From NCBI GenBank assembly GCA_002221725.1, contig NJFT01000059.1, positions 124,001-188,000 of the forward strand: a DNA stretch of 64,000 bases. The letters run 5' to 3'. Below are positions 1 through 10,608 of this stretch, one piece after another (within the stretch, counting starts at the first letter, position 1; each line of letters starts with the position of its first letter). The translations under genes were made by a program, and so were the position numbers. The stretch is from Scedosporium boydii. Lineage: Eukaryota; Ascomycota; Sordariomycetes; Microascales; Microascaceae. The notes beneath the pieces were generated by a model. The model was given only the letters and a program-made list of their open reading frames with translations, had not been told where the DNA came from and did not search any database.

Positions 1-1066
1 TACGCGCGGTATGCGTACTCATGGCATCAAGCAACCTATCGGCATCTGCGGCCTCATCACACCCTGGAACTTCCCCGCCGCTATGGTCACGCGAAAGGCC
101 GCCCCTGCCCTTGCGGCGGGCTGCACTGTCGTCGTCAAGACCCCGGGAGAGTCTCCCTTCACGGCCAATGCTGTGGCGGAGCTGGGTAGACGGGCTGGTG
201 TGCCAGCTGGTGTGTTCAACATTGTTACCGCGCTGAACAACACACCCGGGATCGGTGTCCTCCTGACGACTTCGCCCATCGTGAAGAAGGTGTCCTTCAC
301 GGGCAGCACCGAGGTTGGCAAGATCCTAATGAAGCAGGCATCCTCCACTGTTAAGAAATTATCGCTTGAACTTGGCGGTAACGCCCCCTTCATCGTCTTC
401 GACGATGCCAAGGATATCGATGCTGCTGTGGCGGGCTGCGTAGCTGCCAAGTTCAGGAGCAACGGCCAGACGTGCGTGTGCGCCAATAGGATTTATGTCC
501 AGAGCGGCATCTACCGCGAGTTTGCCGCCAAGCTTAAGGAGAAGGTCGAGGGCGACTTAAAGGTCGGTCCTGGATTTGAGGCCGGCGTGACTCATGGCGC
601 GCTCATCCACCCTCGAGCGGTAGGCAAGGTCGCCCAGCATGTCAAGGATGCTGTTTCTAAGGGGGCTACCGTGTTGACGGGTGGCACTCCGCTACCGCAC
701 CTCGGCAACAACTTCTTCGCCCCGACCGTGTTGACGAACGCCAATGACACCATGGACATATCGACATGCGAGACGTTTGGTCCTGTAGCTGCCTTATTCA
801 GCTTCGATACAGAGCGGGAAGTCGTCCAGAGGGCCAATGCCGCTTGTGTTGGCTTGGCCGGCTACGTCTACAGTGGTGACATGGATAAGGTCTACCGTGT
901 CGCGGAACGGATGGAGGTTGGAATGGTCGGAATCAACACAGGACTTATCAGTGATCCTGCCACGCCCTTTGGAGGAGTAAAGGAGTCTGGCTTCGGCAAG
1001 GAAGGTTCCAAGTATGGTATTGACGAATACATGGTGACCAAGACCATTACTATTTCGCATTTGTAA
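1..1066 (+). CDS. Succinate-semialdehyde dehydrogenase, 5'-truncated by window edge
   Basis: NAD(P)+-dependent aldehyde dehydrogenase that oxidises succinate semialdehyde to succinate, the last step of GABA breakdown. The frame is already open at base 2, so the N-terminus lies outside the window; about 354 residues are seen of the usual ~480-500. Visible family marks: IKQPIGICGLITPWNFP near the start of the visible part, the cofactor-loop FTGSTEVGK, the general-base motif LELGGNAPFIVF, and the catalytic-cysteine region SNGQTCVCANRIYV, where the double Cys (C-V-C) is typical of SSADH rather than of general ALDHs. The C-terminal part with PFGGVKESGFGKEGSKYGIDEY is complete and ends at TAA 1064-1066. 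No intron is seen in the visible part. It sits at the edge of an amine-oxidation cluster, which fits a role in GABA use. Family is certain; substrate is inferred from motifs and context. Confidence 0.9.
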   Translation, partial: TRGMRTHGIKQPIGICGLITPWNFPAAMVTRKAAPALAAGCTVVVKTPGESPFTANAVAELGRRAGVPAGVFNIVTALNNTPGIGVLLTTSPIVKKVSFTGSTEVGKILMKQASSTVKKLSLELGGNAPFIVFDDAKDIDAAVAGCVAAKFRSNGQTCVCANRIYVQSGIYREFAAKLKEKVEGDLKVGPGFEAGVTHGALIHPRAVGKVAQHVKDAVSKGATVLTGGTPLPHLGNNFFAPTVLTNANDTMDISTCETFGPVAALFSFDTEREVVQRANAACVGLAGYVYSGDMDKVYRVAERMEVGMVGINTGLISDPATPFGGVKESGFGKEGSKYGIDEYMVTKTITISHL

Positions 1067-1432
1067 GTAGAACTGTGAAATTCTAGCAGTAGACCATTTC
1101 AAATAGACCGCACAACCAGAATAAGAAGAAGAATGATACCCGGTAAAGCATCGCGGGAATCTTGGCTGCAACGGCTCCACTGATATCAGCATCACAATCG
1201 CCAAGAGAAACTACTGAACCCATAAGAGCGTGTTACAACCAGGAGATAAATGTAATCTTCTCTAAAGACTTGTGCCTATAAATTCTCTTGGAATGATCAA
1301 CGATCTTAGCATTATGGCAATATTTCTCCCAGAACCACAGAAATGACTAATATAGAGCGACAGAAACATTCGGGTGCGAACTTTGTCATTTTATACATGT
1401 TTCTGCCTCTTTCTGCCTCTTTGTAGATCATC
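1067..1432. other. Intergenic, 3' flank of SSADH
   Basis: Convergent 3' region between the SSADH-like gene and the regulator remnant on the minus strand. AT-rich, with no open frame I would support. No clear element seen. Confidence 0.5.
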
Positions 1433-2327
1433 TTACATGAGAAACAGCCGCGCTTCCGCTAACAGCTGCGTCCACCTCACTCCCCGATCCTTCTTTGCCC
1501 ATATATACGGCAGATGCTTCATTCCTCTCAGCAGATTAGCGAACCTACTCCTATTGTAATGCTTGAGCAGAACGCCCTCAAAGAAGGTCCTGTGTCTTTC
1601 CAAAGAACTAGCAGCAGCAACCAGGAAGGTCGCCCAGACCAGAACGTGAGTGCCCAGCCCATCCGCTGGTAGCTGCTCGAGAGTCTCCTTGAACCGCTCT
1701 ATCTGATCGTTGTACTCTGCTTCTGCCGTACTCCGCTGGTCGTACTCGAGAGACCAGCTGGCTGTCCCGGTCACACCCAGCAGGTATATATCGTGGGCTT
1801 GCTGCATCACGTCGATTATGATAGCCACGGCCACGGCGTTTTCAGGACGACTTTGGGAGCAGTGACGGACACAGTCGAAGTACTGGTCCCATTGGGATTG
1901 GGAGGTGAGGGTTTCCAAGCCGGCCAATTCGCTGATATGCGGTGCAGCGTACACTCTCATTCTGTTGACCACAGTTAGTCTGGGTCTACTGCTTTTTCTC
2001 TTCTTTCTGCTGCCCTCTTTCTGCTCTAAACCGCAAAGAATATTGGGTCAAGAAGAATATTGTACAGACCAACAGCAAAGAAGGAGGGGGGGGATGATGA
2101 CGAAACATGTTAACTTACTTCCGTACCTGACGAACCAGGAAGCCACCGAGCTCGCTGGCCCCTAAGTGATGTTCACCACCGAACACATTCGTTGCTGAAC
2201 ACAGCATGCCGAGAATCGTCGAATAGTCATCTCTCCCCGTCACCTCCTCAACCTGCCCGTGATGATCGACACCGTCCCCGAACTTCACAGCCAGCTGAAA
2301 GAAATTTTTCAAACCGGAGGTGCACAT
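1433..2327 (-). pseudogene. C-terminal remnant of a fungal transcription factor
   Basis: Two minus-strand blocks read like the C-terminal half of a Zn2Cys6 regulator with a Fungal_trans_2-type (ACR-2-like) domain. The block 1433-1972 ends in LPYIWAKKDRGVRWTQLLAE plus ARLFLM, the usual ending of that family. The block 2115-2327 has DDYSTILGMLCSATNVFGGE and GASELGGFLVRQ, resembling the helical middle domain, and can be joined through an intron with donor CAG/GTACGG near 2130 and an acceptor CAACAG near 1960 preceded by CTAAC. Upstream of that, the frame containing SHPEATLEQFLGWHNGRC (about 2360-2460) is closed by a stop, and no zinc cluster is found before the neighbouring ALDH gene. I read this as a 5'-deleted, probably dead gene. 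A functional short gene is possible but less likely. Confidence 0.45.
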
Positions 2328-3240
2328 GTTCAGACCCTCGTGCTCTCAGCAACGGCCATTGTGCCAGCCCAAGAACTGCTCAAGAGTAGCCTCGGGATGA
2401 GAGGCCATGGGCCTCGATTCGAGGGTGTGAACAGTTTTATCGTTGGGTTTAACAATAGGATCAAGGGCATTTTTATAGTGTTGTCGATTTTAGCCCGGCT
2501 GTCGCTTCCTCTGGTGAGGGAAAGCTTGGCAGCGGCAAGCCTGTCTATTTCCACTGCCGGGCGTTAAACAAGATGCCAATGTCAAGCAATATTTTCAATA
2601 TCCCAGGGAAGGATCTTGAGCGCAATGTGTGGATTACGGGTTGTCTCCCCTTGAAGATGGTCCAAGGTTCAGGAAGGGCTCGATTACTTAACCTAGCCTG
2701 TGTATTAATTGTTAATACACCTTCTTACTCTCCATTTTTGAAATTGATAATGCCGTCGTTTATACTATTACTATAGCGACGCCTCGGAGAGCTACTGGTG
2801 TCTCTATAGTAATATAACCCCTATCTCTCTACTCTTTCTTTTCCTTTTCCTTTTCCTTTTTCTTTTTCTTTTCTTTTCTTCCTTAGTTATTTTATAATAG
2901 ATATATCTCGGCCCTACTACATAGTTATTGTATTGCGGCTCAAGCATTACGCCGGGGACATCAGCCTTGATCTAGAAAACCTCCAAGGCCTTGCGGAAAC
3001 GGTGAATAACCAGCAGTCCCCGCCCCCGCTCGGGCGCGCACAGTCAGTATTCTAAGATCGGATTACTCTGGGATAGAAGTAGACGAGATGTGTTAAAGGG
3101 GTGACAGTATGGAGATACGTTGAAGGGATAAGAGATGTAGTTTAATAGCCCCAGTTCCTATTGATATCTATGTCAAATTCTTGGAATCCAAAACGCAGCG
3201 TTTCACCCGCGACGAAAGTTCAACCAGTATACGAAGAAAA
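2328..3240. other. Intergenic with T-rich simple sequence
   Basis: About 0.9 kb between the regulator remnant and the aldehyde dehydrogenase. Contains a pyrimidine tract of repeated CTTTTC/CTTTTT units at about 2830-2882 and decayed sequence that may belong to the remnant gene (2360-2567). No intact gene seen. Confidence 0.5.
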
Positions 3241-5109
3241 TTACAGCGTAGTACCCAGGTTAACGTGAACCGCCTTGGGCTGAGTGTATGCGTCTAGCGC
3301 ATACTTACCAAGCTCTCGACCAATACCGGACGACTTATATCCACCGAAGGGAATACCGTAGTGAGAGTCGTTGGAAGAGTTGATCCAGACCATACCAGCT
3401 TGCAATTTGCGCGCGATAACGTGAGCACGGGTCACGTTTTGCGTGAAGAGAGCTGCCGCAAGGCCGTACTGAGTGTCGTTGCACTTCTTGACTACCTCCT
3501 CCTCTGTGCTGAACTTGGAAATTGCCACAACAGGCCCGAAAATTTCTTCCTTGACAATCTTCATGTCTTCCGTAGCCTAATGAGAGATGGTGAGTAACAC
3601 GAAGCGCAGTAGGCACAGCGCGAATATCTACTTACATCCACGAAGACTGTCGGGTCGATGAAGTAGCCCTTAGACCCGTAGCGCGCACCGCCGTGTAGTA
3701 GCCTAGCACCGGTCTTCTTACCCTCTTCGATGTAAGATAGGATCCTGTCATGCTGCACCTTGGAAACCTGTGCGCCTTGGAAGGTCTCCTTCGCAAATGG
3801 GTCGCCAACCTTTCGGTTCTCTTTCGTTACTACGAGGAACTGCTCAAGGAATTTGTCGTATATAGTCTCGTGAACGTAGATGCGGCTCGTTGATGTGCAG
3901 ATCTAAGATATACATGAGTATGGGAGTACGTTGTAACAGGATGTAATAAGGAGAATACCATACCTCACCCTGGTTATCCATGATACCTTAATCCATAATA
4001 TACCTTTTAGTTGCAAGGTTATGGCGTTACGGCCTGAAAATTGGATTAACTCACCAATATGGCACCACTTGACGGCCTGGTCAAGGTTCGCATCGGCAAA
4101 TACTATACTCGGACTCTTGCCCCCACACTCTAGCGTGATGTTCTTCAGGTTGTTGGCAGCTTCCCTCATGATCGCACGGCCGGTGTTAGTGCTGCCAGTG
4201 AAAGCGACCTTGTCTACACCCATGTGTCCTGCCAGGGCCTTCCCGGCAGTCGACCCGATGCCGGGGATGATGTTCACAACTCCGCTAGGCAAACCGGCCT
4301 CGACTACAAGCTTGCCAAAGTAGAGGGCAGAGAGAGGAGTTTGTTCCGCGGGCTTCAGCACAACTGTGTTGCCGCATGCCAGCGCAGGTGCGACTTTCCA
4401 CGCAAGCATCATGAAGGGGTAGTTCCTGAGCACGATTAGAGTTAGTTGGTGGAATCTGGAAATGGGAGCACTATGCGGTCAATATACCAGGGAATGATCT
4501 GGCCACAAACACCAAGAGGTTCTTGAAGCACGTAGGCCAACTTGGCTGGCGATGTCTCAATAGTACTGCCGGAGATCTTATCGGCAGCCCCAGCGTAGTA
4601 TCGGAAAACGTTGTAAGCTTCGTCAATATCAACAGCCATAGCGGATGTGTATGTCTTTTTCACAAAGTCAGCTGCAACAGCCCTGGCTGCCGGAACTTTT
4701 ATGAAATACGCGGCATACCTTGCCGTTATCGAAAGAATCGATGCTGGCGATGAGCTCACGGTCGCGGTCAATCAGCTCGGCAACCTTGTAGAGAAACGCG
4801 CCACGGTCAGCGGCAGCGAGCTCTGACCACGGCCCTTCGAAGGCTCGGCGCGCCGCAGCCACGGCTATGTCGACATCTTCTACGGATGCTCCTTGGAGGG
4901 TAACAATCGCCTTCTCGGTGCTGTATACACTGGCGTTATTAGCAAACAGTTTGCCACGTCTCGGCTTACAGCTAATCTGCAACGTACGCAGGCTCAAAAA
5001 CTTCAAAGCGTTCACCGGAGCCCTGGATAAATTCGTTGTTGATGAATAGGCCGGTTGGCTGGTCATACGCACGACCATTTGGTAACGTGACCTGGATGGA
5101 AGAAGACAT
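3241..5109 (-). CDS. Aldehyde dehydrogenase (NAD+), seven exons
   Basis: Class 1/2-type aldehyde dehydrogenase oxidising aldehydes to carboxylic acids; in this context an aminoaldehyde such as 4-aminobutanal is a plausible substrate (inference). Hand-joined exons: 5109-4988, 4920-4719, 4654-4488, 4425-4055, 3986-3964, 3902-3636, 3576-3241; total 1488 nt, 495 aa, the normal family length. Motifs in order: [20 protein letters not shown] at the start, [18 protein letters not shown]-loop [11 protein letters not shown], general-base [20 protein letters not shown], the catalytic site [16 protein letters not shown] (Cys in ICTST), EEIFGPVV, and [20 protein letters not shown]. The fifth exon is only 23 nt and encodes part of the catalytic NQGE stretch. 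Start chosen at the conserved MSSSIQVTL. No PTS1 at the C-terminus (ends GTTL), so probably cytosolic. Divergent from the amine oxidase gene. Confidence 0.95.
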
Positions 5110-5793
5110 TGTGGTGGTGTGATATGCTCGGTGCCCGCAAAAAAACTGGCCGGGTCGAGGAAGCAAAGCGAATAAACGCCGAAGCCAACTAATTCGTCGC
5201 CTCTGTGTCTGACGATACTAGGGACGTGACCTACGGAGTACAGCAGTCTTGTTGCATGGACCTTATATAGAAGGTCATCAGTCATCACTAGTCCGGTATC
5301 AAGTGTGCCGCGAGAAGACAAAGGAACCGAACAATCTAACCGGGGAATGTGTCATAGCCCGTATTGACGGATGCCAACTTGCGACTCGTCGAACTGTACA
5401 TGTACTAAACTATCAGGAAGCGGCCCTCGAGGTGGCGTTTAAGCCTGCTGCTGCTGACCGATGGACCAATCGCATTGATTTGCCCAAAGAGGAAATTGTT
5501 TCCGCATCAGCCTGGCTTTGTTGCCACTCGGAAGTTATGACCTCGATAGCGGAAAGTCACCCGTGGGGTGCCGATTAGGGTGGGACTTAGACCGGCGGAT
5601 GCAAGAAACGTTGGGAAAATGGAGATTATGTGCTGTGCTGGGTGCGTCTATATTTTATTCGTTCGCGATCGCGAATAGTTACAGAGTCCAACAAGCAGTA
5701 TTCTGATTGTATCAATTTATTTTCTCATACTTTCGTATCCGATAACTCAAGCGTAATTCAAGAGAATCCTGGCAACGCAACGCAAATATCAAC
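5110..5793. promoter_or_regulatory. Divergent promoter between aldehyde dehydrogenase and amine oxidase
   Basis: A 684-bp intergenic stretch serving two divergent, functionally linked genes (ALDH on minus, amine oxidase on plus). It holds a perfect 14-bp palindrome at 5662-5675, and a TATA-like TATATTTTATT at about 5648-5659. No credible gene is present. Co-regulation of the two genes is an inference from the arrangement. Confidence 0.5.
5662..5675. promoter_or_regulatory. Perfect palindrome TTCGCGATCGCGAA
   Basis: A 14-bp perfect inverted repeat lying 119 bp upstream of the amine oxidase ATG, just downstream of a TATA-like stretch. A half-like TTCGCGA also occurs at about 9796 in the permease/DAO divergent promoter. 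It could be a dimeric regulator site; this is untested, and such CG-rich palindromes can occur by chance. Confidence 0.35.
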
Positions 5794-7412
5794 ATGCCCC
5801 GCAGCAAGGAAGGTTTCCAATGGAAGAATGGCTCGCAGACTTGCGGCTTAGAGACTGAAGCTGTGGTCGCAGGCACGCATCCATCTCGGGTGAAGAAATC
5901 CTATGACGTAATTGTCATCGGAGCGGGATACGCCGGTCTCATCGCCGCCCGAGATCTCTCGACAATTGGCGGCGCAGATGTCCTGCTAGTAGAAGCCCGT
6001 GATCGCATTGGAGGCCGAACATGGACCGCATCGGTGTTCGGGGAGGAGCTCGAAATGGGCGGCACTTGGCTCCACTGGTACTGCACCCCCTATATGATCC
6101 ACGCTTACAAGGCGCAGATATCAAATTGCTAATCGCACGATGGTGATGACAGGCAGCAACCCCTGGTATTTGCAGAACTACACCGCTATAAGCTTCACGG
6201 AAACATCAAGTCATCGAATGGCATGTTGAATCCTGAGCAAGTTTTCTACAAGGCGTGGGCGGGCGATGTCCGCCAGCTCCGCCAAGATGACATGTATGCT
6301 GGCGCGGAAAGAGTTGCACAAAAGTTCTTCTCTCCCGACGGCTACTCAAGCCGCGAGCTCATGCCTTATCCTTACGAGCCGTTCCGCCAGCCGGCCCTGT
6401 GGAGGAAATACGATCACTTAAGCGTCAGGGATCGCCTTGATCAGATTCAGGGTTCCCAAACCGACAAAGACTATTTTGAGACTCTCATGAACTCGATCGG
6501 AAGCGCACCGGGAACTGACATCGGCTTCGTCGAGCCCCTGAGATGGTACGCCCTGGGTGGGCATTCTGTGGCTGGGATGTTTGAAATCATTGAAACGTTC
6601 AAGCTCGGCGACGGAGGGCAGACTAAGTTTGCTCGAAGCATCTTGGGCGATTACCGTGGACATTTGAGGATGAACACCTTGGTCGAGAAGATTGGACAGG
6701 GGCGAGGTGGTGTCACTGTGACGACCAAGGACGGAGACTCGCTCAAGGCCAAGTTTGTCGTCTGTACTATTCCGCTGTAAGCTAGGCCTCCCTATCCAGA
6801 GTATCTTAGTAGACGGTACTGACCTGTCATTCACTATCTAGAAACTGTCTTGGGGATATCGCCTTCTCCCCGCCCCTAAGCGCAAAACGTCAGGAGGCGA
6901 TCAGGCTAGGCCACATGAATAAGGGAGTCAAAATTCACTACAAGCTGCGAAACCCGGAGCCCGCATTCTTTTCTATGGCGCATGGTGATAGCACCTCGCC
7001 CTTCTGCTTTGCGTTCTCGGACCACACCGGAACTGGGTCCAACACCGGCAAGGGCACGTATTGTATAGGATTCGGCTACAATAACCATCTATACAATCGA
7101 GAGGCTAGCGAGGAAATTGTCAACGCCTTTGGGGACTACATGCGCCCTGGGTCCGATGTCGAGGGGTATGCGACGCACGACTGGGTCAGCGACCCGCTTT
7201 CTAAGGGCGCCTGGAGCTGCTGGGGTCCTAGCGGAATGTCAAAGTACTTGCCTGAGTTGCAGAAGGCGCATGGGCGAGTTTTTATGGCTAATGCGGATTG
7301 GGCTAATGGCTGGAGGGGCTTTATTGATGGAGCCATTGAGAGAGGATCGGCAGCGGCAGCCGACATCAGAAGCCTCCTCGAAGGAGAAGCCCACTCGGCT
7401 GCGAAGCTCTAG
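5794..7412 (+). CDS. Flavin amine oxidase (MAO-N-like), peroxisomal AKL end
   Basis: FAD-dependent amine oxidase that deaminates primary amines to aldehydes with release of ammonia and H2O2. Exons 5794-6077, 6153-6776, 6842-7412 sum to 1479 nt (492 aa), close to the ~495 aa of Aspergillus MAO-N. The apparent stop at 6130 falls in intron 1; splicing restores GGTWLHW followed by QQPLVFAELHRYKL. Rossmann motif VIVIGAGYAGLIAARDL near residue 41, then VEARDRIGGRTWTA. The substrate/FAD C-terminal region reads GRVFMANADWANGWRGFIDG. The protein ends EAHSAAKL; AKL is a functional PTS1 variant, and MAO-N carries a comparable tripeptide, so peroxisomal location is likely. The start has no close in-frame alternative. 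Neighbours: ALDH upstream, amine permease downstream (convergent). Confidence 0.93.
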
Positions 7413-7940
7413 GTCATAGCTGTCCCACATATTTTACTTTCTAGTTAGTAGCATACAAAGGGGCTAATTAGTTGATAATTTCCTGTTATACTGGCCATTC
7501 CATATGTAGATAGTTCAACGCGCTAGAGAAGTTAGCGAGGCTGCTTCAACAGGTTTCTGCTCTTGGGACTCGGCTTAGTTCTCCACACGGACAGTACTTA
7601 GAAGATGTACAGTTGCATGAAATTACCTTTGTCGTATGAGCTTGGCTCATCGTATATTAAAGCCCACCGCAATGTCCCAAAGTCGAGTAAGGGCTGAAGC
7701 TTCAACGGTAGGCCACGTTCTCTGAAACGTGTTGAAATATTTAAGATGGAGGATGCAAGCGAAGGGCATACTACTAAGAGCGGGTATATTGAAAACACCT
7801 TATTTACTACCCTGAGCCTGTAAGGGGGCTTTGCATAAAGCAACAAATTTTCGCCTCTGGCAGCAACGTATAATTCGTTGGCTGGGTCCGCCCTCTTCGA
7901 TAAACACTCAAACAGCCGATAATATCCCAACTGGTCCCAG
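7413..7940. other. Convergent intergenic, amine oxidase / permease
   Basis: About 530 bp of 3' flanks of two convergent genes. One short minus-strand frame is present but shows no family resemblance. Nothing else seen. Confidence 0.5.
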
Positions 7941-9609
7941 CTACGCGGTGATGCCGTCTGACGCCGGCGGGCCCTGGTAAACTAAAGGTGCGTTAGCAAT
8001 ATAACAGGCTACTCATATCTGCTTCGTCACAAGAATACATACCTTTTCGAGCATAGGCAAAGTACCATATGGCAGACATTACTGCGAATCCAACAAAGAC
8101 AACACTGGCGTAATTCATCGAAACCTCTGTTGTAGGTAGGGCCATGGGCATACTGAAAAGGACAGCCTGAAAACAAATCCAAACCACAGCAATACAATTG
8201 ACAATGGCCCCAAAGACCGGGCCACAGCTGAATGGAGCAGAGTTGACCTCCTTGCGGTGGTGTAAAAGGCTGATGGTGATAGGTATCAAGTAGCTCACGG
8301 TTAGCCCCATGACGCCGACGGAGATGAACGCCGTAAAGGCCGAGCTGCTTCCAAGATTTATAAGCCCTAGAAGCATCTGCACTACTGTCACAAGAACAAG
8401 TGCATATACCGGGACCCCGTGTTTCTTATCGATGCGAGACCACCACCCAGCCAGCGGGATAGCATTGTCCCTAGCAACAGCCCAGGTAGTGCGTGACGCC
8501 GCCACTGTGATACTGAAGGAGCAGCACATTGTAAGGACGATAATAAGGCTGAGGAGACCCATAGCTCCAGCCTTTGTGCCCATGACGGCTTCGAAAATAA
8601 CGGGCATGGCTTGGCCATATGGGGCGGCAATGACATCCTCAAGCGGAGGCATGGTGAAACAGATTGGGAGGACGAAAAGGAGGCCTGCTATACCTTCGCA
8701 TGGCACTGCAAGGCTGATGGCTCTGGGTACTTTGACTGCTGGATTGTCGCATTCCTCCGCCATCACAGATATCATCCCAATGGCAGATAGAACATAGGCT
8801 GAAGGGAGAAGACCGATGAGGAAGGTAAAGTTTCCCCAACCTGAAAAGGATTTGTCAAAGTTACCCAGAGCGAAGGCTGCGCTGTGGCGACCTGATTTTG
8901 CCTCAACCGAAAGAGAAATCAGGATAATAATAATGGTCAGGCCAGTCCATCCAGCACAGAGTGTATCGATTAACGGAAGCCAGCGGTTGAAAAAGATGCA
9001 GACCAGTAAGGTGATCAAAAGTATGGCGAAGAAGATCAGAAGTAGCTGCCAAGAAGAGGCTTGCCAGCCTGGATTATACATGGTGATGGTAGCTGTGACC
9101 AGGGATGCAAAGCCGAAGTTGACAGATAATGCAATAGTCCAATTTCCTGTAAGCCAGGTCCATGCTGTAATGAAGGAAAGGATAGTCTTGCCCTTAGTAG
9201 CGATCTGAAAAGACCAGTAGTATGGACCTGCTGAGGTTGGGTACCGGGAGGCCAGCTCGCTGATAGATAGTGCAACACATTGACCAAGGCAAATAACAAC
9301 TATCCAGCCGACGAAGATTGCTAGCTGACCACCACCGTATACAGCACTTATTAGGGGTGCTCCAAGGCCGAAGGGTATCGCAGCGATGGCCAGAGACTGG
9401 AAAAGGAGGGTCAACATGGATCGGTTACGGAAGAGCTGAGGCCGATAACCAAGGTGCTCTAGAGTCGCGACGTCTCCTACTGCTAGACTCTCTTGCCGAC
9501 CTTTTTCGAGATGGCCAACGCCTTCCGGCCCCGTCTCCTCCTTGTGTTCCATCTGAGGAGACTTGCGGGTTTGTTCTTTCGTGAGAGAGTGTGTTTTCGA
9601 GGGAGGCAT
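7941..9609 (-). CDS. APC-superfamily GABA/amine/choline permease
   Basis: Plasma-membrane amino-acid/GABA-type permease of the fungal APC family (UGA4/GabA/Hnm1-like). Two exons, 9609-8043 and 7981-7941, 535 aa. The short last exon is supported by donor GTATGT, branch GCTAAC and acceptor TTTAG, and replaces the unspliced tail by a typical VYQGPPASDGITA ending. About twelve hydrophobic segments; typical signatures are LEHLGYRPQLFRNRSMLT before TM1, SELASRYPTSAGPYYWS in the TM3 region, and MAEECDNPAVKVPRAI. The start chosen is the first real ATG (MPPSKTHSL); the frame extends upstream only to a TTG. Its place between two amine oxidases suggests import of GABA, putrescine or another amine; the exact substrate cannot be read from the sequence. 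Confidence 0.93.
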
Positions 9610-10608
9610 CGTGGAGTTTGGCGCGTATTCGATAAACTGCAAAAGATGAAAGTCGACAGACTCGACAGTGTTATGAAAACCAAGACCCGCGACCGAATAT
9701 CACGGCCGATGAGCCGGCTATTATGTCCTCTTTGCCCTGGTCTTATCGTCCTTGTTCGAATCATCCACGGCCACACCCCTGAGATTGTTGTTATCTTCGC
9801 GACCATACGCCGAGCATCCCGGAAGCCTCTCAACCTCTTGCAAGATTGCAAGATATCGGGATCTCGTCCCCTGATGTGGTATAGCGTCTGACGTACCCCG
9901 CAAATCTGGGGTAGTAAAGTCTGGGGTACAGGCCTGAGCACGAGCCCTGTCCCGGCCGATTGGCGCTGGGACATGGCCAGGTTGCCACCTAAGATTACTA
10001 TCCCACTAGTATAGGTCCTTGAGAGGGATGGTGGAAATAGCACGGTACACGCTATTGGCAACACTGCCGGCTCCTATCTGCCAGTGAGCCTTCCGGATCC
10101 TTGCGCCTAAATGGGTAATTTGTTGCATGATTCGCAGCAACCTGGTTGACGAGAAACTAGGCTGGATTTGGAAAACGAATACAGACGAAGATGATTCGCT
10201 ACGTATTTAGCGCTCGAGTCGCGATGCAAAGTTGATTAACCCAAATGAGCAGGTGAAATGAGAGCCTTGCCGATAGGCTCCGAAGGACATGCTCCTTGAG
10301 AACCCTGCATCAAAGAACAAGCATTGAGACGCATCGATGGTGCGATTTCCCCCGCAAGCTCCGCCAGCGGGATGGATCTCTCAGTTCGTGCCCCCATTTT
10401 CATCTTCCCTGTTTGGTGGCAAGTATGAAATCCACTGGAGGATGTTCTGGATGGTTAAATACCGTTGACCAGCTGGCATTTGGCACACATCGAGTTTCAC
10501 ATCCTCCCAAAACTAGTCTGGATACTTCTACGATTAGAGCCGCAACTACCCTTGTCTCTTCTCTCATCCCCTTCCATAACTGATTATCTTTTTTATTTCC
10601 ATTACAAT
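9610..10608. promoter_or_regulatory. Divergent promoter between permease and DAO-family oxidase
   Basis: About 1 kb between two divergent cluster genes. Contains a TTCGCGA at about 9796 that matches half of the palindrome at 5662. No supportable gene; the open frames on both strands here lack family features. Confidence 0.45.

Noticed and set aside
4655..4718. Apparent frame problem after DNGK in the aldehyde dehydrogenase
   Set aside because: An intron with branch CTGAC and acceptor AAAAAG joins DNGK to [11 protein letters not shown] in frame.
6078..6152. Apparent premature stop in the amine oxidase after GTWLHWY
   Set aside because: It is an intron: donor GTACTG and acceptor GACAG restore HWQQPLVFAELHRYKL and the total length divides by three.
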